DNA from: Nostoc sp. GT001
GTDB taxonomy: Bacteria > Cyanobacteriota > Cyanobacteriia > Cyanobacteriales > Nostocaceae
Assembly: GCF_030382115.1 (NCBI RefSeq)
Contig: NZ_JAUDRJ010000003.1
Location: 3,283,734-3,314,787, forward strand
Direction: 5' to 3'
DNA: 31,054 nucleotides
The translations under genes and the position numbers were made by a program. Below, in pieces: positions 26,026 through 31,054 of this stretch (position 1 is its first letter; each line of letters opens with the position of its first letter). The notes beneath the pieces were generated by a model, which saw only the letters and a list, made by a program, of their open reading frames with translations, did not search any database and was not told where the DNA came from.

Positions 26026-26175
26026 GATATCATGTCCGCATAATTAGTTATGATTTCCACAGTCATTGCACCCCACCCCCAGCCCCTCCCCGCTCTTCGG
26101 GAGGGGAGACAAAGCGCAGCTTTGGCGGGGTGGGGTTCTTGGGGTTTAGTAAGTAATCAAGCGGACATGATATGA
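26026..26175. mobile_element. MITE-like element, copy B
   Basis: The left end GATATCATGTCCGCATAATTA and its inverted right end AATCAAGCGGACATGATATG match the termini of the element at 13722-13876. The interior is a C-rich/G-rich hairpin (CACCCCACCCC with GGGGTGGGG; CCCCTCCCCG with CGGGAGGGG). It is about 150 bases with no coding capacity. Confidence 0.7.
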
Positions 26176-26245
26176 CTCGGAAATGCGATCATTAATAAAG
26201 AGATGCCAAGCTAAGAGATGCTAGTAATCTAAAATACTTGGAATT

Positions 26246-27026
26246 TCATCGAGTGTAGCCCAAGAGTAAAGCACCCCAGCCAATGAAGGCGCTACCAAAG
26301 ACTAGCCATGCAGCATTGATGCGAAAGCGAATAGCCAAAATGGCTGAGACGATCGCGATCGCCAAGCCGAGAAAATCTACAAATGGGGCTTGTGGTAATG
26401 TTAAAGTCGCTGCCCCCAGTTGCAGAGTAGTCACAACCATTAGCGCTACGGCACTAACATTCACAGCATCCAAAAATGCTCTAGTCCAAGAAGAGGCTCG
26501 TAAGCGTGGGATTAGGGGATTGAGGACAGCAACGAAAACAAAAGAAGGTAGAAAAATTCCAATGGTGGCAACAATTGCGCCAGGTATGCCAGCAATCACA
26601 TAACCGATAAACGTAGCAGTGGAAAGTACTGGCCCAGGGGTAAATTGACCAATTGCGATCGCATCTAATAACTGTTGTTGTGTCAGCCAGCCGTATTCTT
26701 GAACTAATCCCCCTTGCAGAAAAGCCACCAAAAGGTAGCCACCACCAAACAAAACACTACCGACTTTGAGAAAAAACCAACCCAATTGCCATAAAGAAAC
26801 GTTGGTTACAGTTGTGGATAGCCATTTCTGTGGAATTTGGCCCAGGAATTAGGTTAGTTGCACCCAGCAAATCTAGAAAATGCTCCCTTGTCAACCATTG
26901 ACGCCGCTTAACCACTTCATCTTCAATCATGGCAATATGGACAACTGGGCCTCCAAAGCCGATGACGCCCAATTTAAAAAACAGGTTGGCGAGTTCACCC
27001 AAACGACTTAGTGTTGAGTTAGTCAT
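26246..27026 (-). pseudogene. chrA: Chromate transporter ChrA with internal deletion and frameshift
   Basis: Two minus-strand fragments in different frames. The 5' part (start ATG 27026, MTNSTLSRLGELANLFFKLG) runs through GFGGPVVHIAMIEDEVVKRRQW to LIPGPNSTEMAIH. The 3' part begins near 26812 and reads NVSLWQLGWFFLKVGSVLFGGG to the stop at 26246, holding the second half with GQFTPGPVLSTATFIGYVIAG. A full ChrA has about 390 residues, and the whole first-half tail (on the order of 120-130 residues) is missing at the join. It overlaps the upstream phosphatase gene by eight bases (ATGACTAA), so the two were translationally coupled. ChrA imports or exports chromate/sulfate; this copy is unlikely to work. 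Confidence 0.85.
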
Positions 27027-27462
27027 TTTGCTTGGCAATATACTTTTCAAGTAAAAATTGCTTGAGGTGCGGTTGTTCTAAGTTTAAACCAAGCTTTTGC
27101 GCTTTCTGACTAATTTCCTCATAAGTCAGACCTTCACTAATAGCATTGGCAATCAAGGCGATACCACCAGCCCTTGCTCCAGCAGCACAGTGAATTAAAA
27201 TTGGTTTGGGTAAGTTCTCAATCTCCTGAATTGCTAACTCTGTTTGCTCTTGATTTGCTTCTGAAGGCTTTAATGGGACATTAGCATATTGCAGTCCAGC
27301 CGCTTGAGCTTGCTGCTGTTCGTCACTGAGAAAACCTGCTTCATCGGGAGAACGCAGGTTCAGCACTGACTTAAATCCCTCTTGGGCTGCCTGTTTTAAC
27401 TCTTCAGAAGTTAGTTGAGGAGCAGCGCTCAAGTCGTCACTAACTTTTTTAGTGTTGCTCAT
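27019..27462 (-). CDS. DUF442/protein-tyrosine-phosphatase-like protein
   Basis: A 147-residue cytoplasmic protein with the cysteine phosphatase P-loop HCAAGARAG (C92, R97), preceded by the strand PILIH. KSVLNLRSPDEAGFLSDEQQ near residue 31 is typical of DUF442, the beta-lactamase-hydrolase-associated phosphatase-like domain. The ATG at 27462 is chosen over a GTG at 27477, which would add only five residues. It directly precedes and overlaps the broken chromate transporter gene, suggesting a former joint role in sulfur or chromate handling. Catalytic residues are intact, so it may remain functional. The substrate is unknown. Confidence 0.87.
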   Translation of the reverse strand: MSNTKKVSDDLSAAPQLTSEELKQAAQEGFKSVLNLRSPDEAGFLSDEQQQAQAAGLQYANVPLKPSEANQEQTELAIQEIENLPKPILIHCAAGARAGGIALIANAISEGLTYEEISQKAQKLGLNLEQPHLKQFLLEKYIAKQND

Positions 27463-27512
27463 AATCTTTAAAAACACTATTCTGATAGTTTTATCGTAGT
27501 TTATTCTGTAGA

Positions 27513-27734
27513 CTATTTATACAGCAATTTTTCTAAGGTCTTTTCGCCTAAAATGCAAATGCTTTGACCGAGGAAAGAATACTGACGAAAAGCAGCTTCT
27601 ATTTTTTGAATGACATGGAAATCACGGTTTTCTCGCAGCATCAATTTTCCCAGTCTTTCAGCACTAGCACTACTGTATAAATAATTGATCGCTTCAACGA
27701 AATAATCAGACTCAAAAGGCTGCGATTGCTCGGC
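27513..27734 (-). pseudogene. C-terminal remnant of an unidentified gene
   Basis: A 73-codon open stretch with protein-like composition (ESDYFVEAINYLYSSASAER, LMLRENRDFHVIQKIEAAFR, SICILGEKTLEKLLYK) ends at a TAG at 27513. Immediately upstream is an in-frame TAA (27737-27735), and no start codon precedes the conserved-looking part. It appears to be the 3' end of a longer gene whose front has been lost. I do not recognise the family. An internal TTG or ATG could start a product of about 40 residues, but this is unlikely to be meaningful. Confidence 0.5.
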
Positions 27735-28006
27735 TTAAATTTAAAAAGCCCTGATAAAAGTTCAGGGCTTTGATTTATACGCGGTTTATTAAATGCCAGC
27801 CTAAAATTTGTGCTGGCGCTTTTCTATAGGGTTAATCATCCCTGAATCGCTTGCTTAAAGATAGCGGAGAACTACCCGTTTTCTACCTGGGTAGCTATTT
27901 AATAAAGTCTTTAGATTTGTATATATCTTCACTCTGCGATCGCTTCTTGGTAAAATTACTCTATACTTTGGTATTTGGTTACACCACGATAAATATGAGT
28001 AGGTAA
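27735..28006. other. Non-coding stretch with three hairpins
   Basis: AAAGCCCTGA/TCAGGGCTTT (27745-27771) is a perfect ten-base stem, followed by T-rich sequence on the minus strand. GCCAGC/GCTGGC (27795-27817) is followed by GCTTTTCT on the plus strand. CTACCC/GGGTAG lies at 27872-27894. The first two look like terminators, one per strand. One HIP1 site lies near 27938. No gene is seen. Confidence 0.65.
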
Positions 28007-28030
28007 GTGCTAACTAACCTGAGTAAAGCC

Positions 28031-28567
28031 ATGAACTATAACGTACCACCTCCGATGAGGATAAATCTCCGCCCTGCTACCTTTGCTGATTTGGATCTGC
28101 TGCGACATTGGGATGAGCAACCTCATGTGGTAGAATCCGATCCTAACGATGACTGGGGCTGGGAGACAGAACTTGACCGCACTCCTGAATGGAGAGAGCA
28201 ATTGATTGCTGAAATTGATGGTCGCCCCATCGGATTTATTCAGATCATCGATCCGGCATGTGAGGATAGTCACTACTGGGGTGATGTTCCGGCGAATCTT
28301 CGCGCAATTGATATCTGGATTGGGGAAGAGAGTGATTTGGGCAAAGGCTATGGAACCCAAATGATGCAGCTTGCACTTGCTCGATGTTTTGCTGACCCGC
28401 AAGTGATAGCTGTACTCGTCGATCCACTTGCTGGCAATACCCGCGTCCACCGCTTTTATGAACGTCTTGGTTTCCAATTTGTCGAGTCTCGACGATTTGG
28501 TGACGACGACTGCTTCGTTTATCGTATCAACCGAAGAAGAATCCATGAGTACTCAAATTTTCGTTAA
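28031..28567 (+). CDS. GNAT acetyltransferase, AAC(6')-like
   Basis: A 178-residue N-acetyltransferase using acetyl-CoA. INLRPATFADLDLLRHWDEQ opens the fold, IGFIQIIDP is the core strand, IDIWIGEESDLGKGYGTQMM holds the acetyl-CoA pyrophosphate loop (GKGYGT), and NTRVHRFYERLGF is the closing helix. The pattern matches aminoglycoside 6'-N-acetyltransferase-type GNATs, but the substrate need not be an antibiotic. An in-frame GTG at 28007 and a second ATG at 28055 are alternative starts; none has a strong ribosome site. Its 3' end overlaps the start of a broken VOC gene. Confidence 0.88.
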   Translation: MNYNVPPPMRINLRPATFADLDLLRHWDEQPHVVESDPNDDWGWETELDRTPEWREQLIAEIDGRPIGFIQIIDPACEDSHYWGDVPANLRAIDIWIGEESDLGKGYGTQMMQLALARCFADPQVIAVLVDPLAGNTRVHRFYERLGFQFVESRRFGDDDCFVYRINRRRIHEYSNFR

Positions 28568-28613
28568 TCTGCCAGTCAAAAACCTCAATCAATCGATCGA
28601 GTTCTTTACTTAA
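28545..28613 (+). pseudogene. 5' remnant of a VOC (glyoxalase-fold) gene
   Basis: An ATG at 28545 opens STQIFVNLPVKNLNQSIEF and then stops at TAA 28611-28613. This is the first beta strand and helix of a PhnB/glyoxalase-like VOC protein, normally about 130 residues long and continuing with a KLGF-type segment. The rest is absent downstream. The start overlaps the acetyltransferase by 23 bases, so the two genes were probably coupled before the deletion. Confidence 0.65.
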
Positions 28614-28697
28614 CTTGATACCAATGGCAAGATGCCCATCGCACAAGAGTTATATTTAATTCGATTATGCAAATTAGATGTGTTTTAGCTTACACCT

Positions 28698-29138
28698 TCA
28701 AATCGCTCTTTGTCGCACATGTCGCCCATCAAACCCTTGCTTAATCCAATTCAGACATTCATATTCCGATTTGAATAACTTTGGAGCTGCAATATTATTC
28801 AATAACTCTGGTGGGTAATGGTCATAAAAATATTTATCTCTTTCTTGAAAGATGATAATCAAATTGTTCCGATAAACATAGCGAGATTTAAAACTATCCC
28901 CGCGATGAACAAACTCGGAATTTTGATCGATATGCTCTTTAGCAATATCAATGATGTTACTAGCGTCACTTCCATAGATTTCTGCTGGATTTTCTGCTTT
29001 GTGAAATTTGCTTCTGTGCCCAATTTCAGATAGCATTTTATACGAATAAATTTCGTAATTATCCGCCTTGCCAAAAATAAATGGAATGATGAGATATCCT
29101 TTATATGAGACTGATTTTTCATAAAGAAGACGACTCAT
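28698..29138 (-). CDS. Hypothetical protein, 146 residues
   Basis: Not recognised. The protein starts MSRLLYEKSVSYKGYLIIPF, is rich in Tyr, Phe, Ile and charged residues, and contains YSYKMLSEIGHRSKFHKAE, YVYRNNLIIIFQERDKYFYD and ECLNWIKQGFDG. No signal peptide or membrane helix. Reality is supported by an excellent ribosome site, AAAGGAGGT, about five bases before the ATG at 29138, and by ordinary codon use. It stands alone between the VOC remnant and the DUF72 gene. Confidence 0.75.
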   Translation of the reverse strand: MSRLLYEKSVSYKGYLIIPFIFGKADNYEIYSYKMLSEIGHRSKFHKAENPAEIYGSDASNIIDIAKEHIDQNSEFVHRGDSFKSRYVYRNNLIIIFQERDKYFYDHYPPELLNNIAAPKLFKSEYECLNWIKQGFDGRHVRQRAI

Positions 29139-29221
29139 CTCAACCTCCTTTGATGGAACTACTCTAAAAAAATTTTCTTTAACAGAAAAGTATTACAACC
29201 CCAATTATCTACTAAATACGA

Positions 29222-30076
29222 TCACCATAAACTGAGTTGATTGGGGGGATGCTCAAGGTTATTCCAAGGTAAGGGTGGAATTGGTGTTTCACTCTGTTCC
29301 AATAGCTGTTGGAAGTGACGGGCTGTGCTGGGCGATCGCACTTCTATTGGACAATGGACAAAGAAATAAATTCGCACTCCCATCTGTAACCATTGCTGAA
29401 TCTGCCTTACCCACTCTTCCATAAATGGCTGATTCACTGATAAATTCGGATGAGAAATAAACCGAATCAGAGTAAAAGGTGCTGTTACACTCAATTGCAA
29501 CGGTAATTTCGGTTTGCGTCGTTCCGATTGCAACTGGGGGTCATCATCTCCAGTGTAAATGGGGCGCGAGTCTAACAGTACCCGTCCGACACCTAACTTT
29601 TCTAAAAGTGCCGTCAAGTTACTAGAATGGGGTTCCTTGAACCAGTCGGGATGCCGAACTTCCACTGCTAGAGATACTTCTGTATGCGGCCAAGCTTCCA
29701 GAAAGCTGGCCAAATCATCAAGTAATGCAGGTGCATAACTGGGTGGTAACTGGGCAAAAATTAGGCCAAGATGCTTACCTAAAGGGCGCATCCCCTCCAG
29801 AAATTTTAAAGCAGCTGGTATATAAGGTTTTAGCAACCCTTGATGGGTAATATCTCGCGGTAATTTTAGACAAAATTCAAAACCTGCTGGTGTCTCGGCA
29901 GCCCAACGGGTTACAGTTTCCTGGTTAGGCACGGCATAAAAGGTGGTGTTACCTTCTACAGTGGTGAAGCGACGACTGTAGAGATGAAGAAAATCGGCAG
30001 TACGAGTACCTTGGGGATAGAGTTCGCCTACCCAACCTTTATATGCCCAAACAGCACAACCGATAAAAAAGTTCAC
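29222..30076 (-). CDS. DUF72 family protein (YecE-like)
   Basis: A 284-residue TIM-barrel-like protein of unknown biochemical function. The start is a GTG at 30076, giving MNFFIGCAVWAYKGWVGELY. The family signatures follow: FTTVEGNTTFYAVPNQETV, GFEFCLKLPRDITHQ, LGLIFAQLPPSY and VSLAVEVRHPDWF. Length is typical (about 240-300). YecE-type proteins are widespread in bacteria and archaea with no settled role. It appears complete and monocistronic, with a dispersed repeat separating it from the upstream J-domain gene. Confidence 0.93.
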   Translation of the reverse strand: MNFFIGCAVWAYKGWVGELYPQGTRTADFLHLYSRRFTTVEGNTTFYAVPNQETVTRWAAETPAGFEFCLKLPRDITHQGLLKPYIPAALKFLEGMRPLGKHLGLIFAQLPPSYAPALLDDLASFLEAWPHTEVSLAVEVRHPDWFKEPHSSNLTALLEKLGVGRVLLDSRPIYTGDDDPQLQSERRKPKLPLQLSVTAPFTLIRFISHPNLSVNQPFMEEWVRQIQQWLQMGVRIYFFVHCPIEVRSPSTARHFQQLLEQSETPIPPLPWNNLEHPPNQLSLW

Positions 30077-30222
30077 AATGCCTAAAAGCCTTGATGTATA
30101 TATTCAATTTTACACGCAGGTTGTAGGGACGGATAAAGCTAGTACCGCAAGGCGGAAGTCAAATAGTTAACCCTGAGCGCAGTCGAAGGGTCAAAAGTCA
30201 AAAGTGGATAATTGGTTTTTTA

Positions 30223-30242
30223 AGACGCGATAAATCGCGTCT
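30223..30242. repeat. Palindromic dispersed repeat AGACGCGATAAATCGCGTCT
   Basis: Two nine-base arms (AGACGCGAT/ATCGCGTCT) separated by AA. It is identical to the right arm of the element at 24536-24634. It lies just downstream of the J-domain/pentapeptide gene on the minus strand. Confidence 0.85.
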
Positions 30243-30278
30243 CTATATGAGGGTTTTGGTGTTATGGCGCAACCTCAG

Positions 30279-30926
30279 TTATTGATAAATTGAGCCATCA
30301 GGCATAATTGCCCCTGCTAAGTTAGTCCCAACTAATTTAACCAAAAGACGCTCACCAGAACGAATCCGCGCTCCCGTCAAGTCGGCTCCTCGCAAGTCGG
30401 CACCACTGAGATCCGCTCCAATCAAATTAGCAGCGCGTAAATTCGCTTCCCTGAGATCGGCTAAAAGTAGATTTGCCCGAAATAAATTTGCTTCAGATAA
30501 ATTTGCACCTCTGAGGTTGACTTTGTGCATAAAAGTATCACTGAGATTAGCACCACTCAAATTGGCATAACTCAGATTTCTGCCAGATAAGTCTTTATTG
30601 CTCAAATTTGCCCGACTGTAGTCTTTGCCACTCAAGTCTGAGTTTTGCTTTGGTGGTTTCTGGATTGTTTGAGATGGTTTTTCCTGTTGAGGTGGCGGTG
30701 AGTGATGTGTGGTTTGATGTTTGGTTTTTAAAGAGCGCAACTTTTCACGAGCTTCATTTATAGCTTTCAGCTTGTCTTGCGCTTTCTGCTGTAAACGGAG
30801 ATTGTCTTTGGGAATGCGATCGGGATGCCAAACAAAGACTAAATCTTTGTAAGCCTGGTTCACTTCTTCAAGTGTTGCTCCAGGCTCTAATTCCAAAACT
30901 CTATAGTACCGCTCCAGATCGCTCAT
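30279..30926 (-). CDS. J-domain protein fused to pentapeptide repeats
   Basis: A 215-residue two-part protein. Residues 1-70 form a DnaJ J-domain (YYRVLELEPGATLEEVNQAY) with the HPD motif at 34-36 in FVWHPDRIP, which stimulates Hsp70 ATPase. A Gln/Pro/Lys-rich linker (about 68-95) follows. Residues about 98-200 are pentapeptide repeats of the A(N/D)LxxA type (ANLSGANLSD, ADLREANLRAANLIGADLSG), which fold as a right-handed quadrilateral beta helix. There is no zinc finger or substrate-binding C-terminal domain, so it is a type III J-protein. It would recruit DnaK to whatever the helix binds. Such fusions are frequent in cyanobacteria; targets are unknown. Confidence 0.92.
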   Translation of the reverse strand: MSDLERYYRVLELEPGATLEEVNQAYKDLVFVWHPDRIPKDNLRLQQKAQDKLKAINEAREKLRSLKTKHQTTHHSPPPQQEKPSQTIQKPPKQNSDLSGKDYSRANLSNKDLSGRNLSYANLSGANLSDTFMHKVNLRGANLSEANLFRANLLLADLREANLRAANLIGADLSGADLRGADLTGARIRSGERLLVKLVGTNLAGAIMPDGSIYQ

Positions 30927-31054
30927 ACGATATTTTGGTGGACAATCAACTTAATTATGAGTGATGGAGTCATTTATCCGCTGCATCATTTGTTATGGAT
31001 TATGGGGCTTGGGCATTGGGAATGGACAAGAGACAAGGTAGAGACGTTCAATAA

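Noticed and set aside
26757..27050. The chrA front piece as an independent small transporter
   Set aside because: It ends in out-of-frame sequence just after the first conserved motifs and lacks most membrane helices, unlike genuine short-chain CHR proteins of about 200 residues.
28010..28546. A 178-residue open frame antisense to the acetyltransferase
   Set aside because: The plus-strand frame has clear GNAT motifs; the antisense product has none.
30927..31054. Possible gene at the right edge
   Set aside because: Only a short TTGGGCATTGGG-type repeat and A+T-rich sequence are visible before the window ends.

Overview
The window looks like chromosomal (or large plasmid) DNA of a filamentous, Nostoc-like cyanobacterium. 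The evidence is the very frequent octamer GCGATCGC (HIP1), a specialised NDH-1 CO2-uptake operon found only in cyanobacteria, A+T-rich coding sequence, and many short dispersed palindromic repeats between genes. The genus is an inference from sequence style, not from a marker gene. No rRNA or tRNA gene and no CRISPR array was seen.

Layout. (1) 185-3065, plus strand: an AAA+/STAND-like P-loop ATPase overlapping a second gene with a Walker-less NTPase-like N-terminus and TPR repeats, four of them almost identical at DNA level. (2) 3081-3774: a ParD/ParE-like toxin-antitoxin pair, minus strand, lying between two copies of a dispersed repeat. The antitoxin is intact; the toxin has an in-frame TGA at codon 5. 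(3) 4106-13053, minus strand: a metabolic and transport cluster with a fused ABC exporter, an SsuA-like substrate-binding lipoprotein, an aldo/keto reductase, an SGNH hydrolase, an alpha/beta hydrolase, an amidohydrolase and an NtaA/DmoA-type flavin monooxygenase. It suggests scavenging of an organosulfur, aromatic or similar compound, but has no importer permease or ATPase of its own. (4) 13054-14203: mostly repeats, one MITE-like element and one small ORF. (5) 14204-19007, minus strand: an RND efflux pump and its periplasmic adaptor. (6) 19008-20193: a nested repeat element and the leader of the next operon. (7) 20194-25957, plus strand: ndhF3/F4-type subunit, a Tat-exported beta-carbonic anhydrase, ndhD3/D4-type subunit and a CO2-hydration protein (CupA/CupB, ChpX/Y), closed by a hairpin terminator. 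(8) 26026-28613: a decaying zone with a MITE, a chromate transporter broken by an internal deletion, an intact DUF442 phosphatase-like gene, an unidentified 3' gene remnant, a GNAT acetyltransferase and a 5' remnant of a VOC (glyoxalase-fold) gene. (9) 28698-30926, minus strand: a hypothetical protein, a DUF72 protein and a J-domain/pentapeptide-repeat fusion.

The most notable arrangement is the beta-carbonic anhydrase with a twin-arginine signal placed inside the NDH-1MS CO2-uptake operon. CupA/B-NDH-1 converts CO2 to bicarbonate on the cytoplasmic face, so this layout implies a carbonic anhydrase acting on the lumenal or periplasmic side with the same complex. Second are the ATPase/TPR pair, which resembles a split STAND-type sensor module, and the three or more genes caught at different stages of decay.
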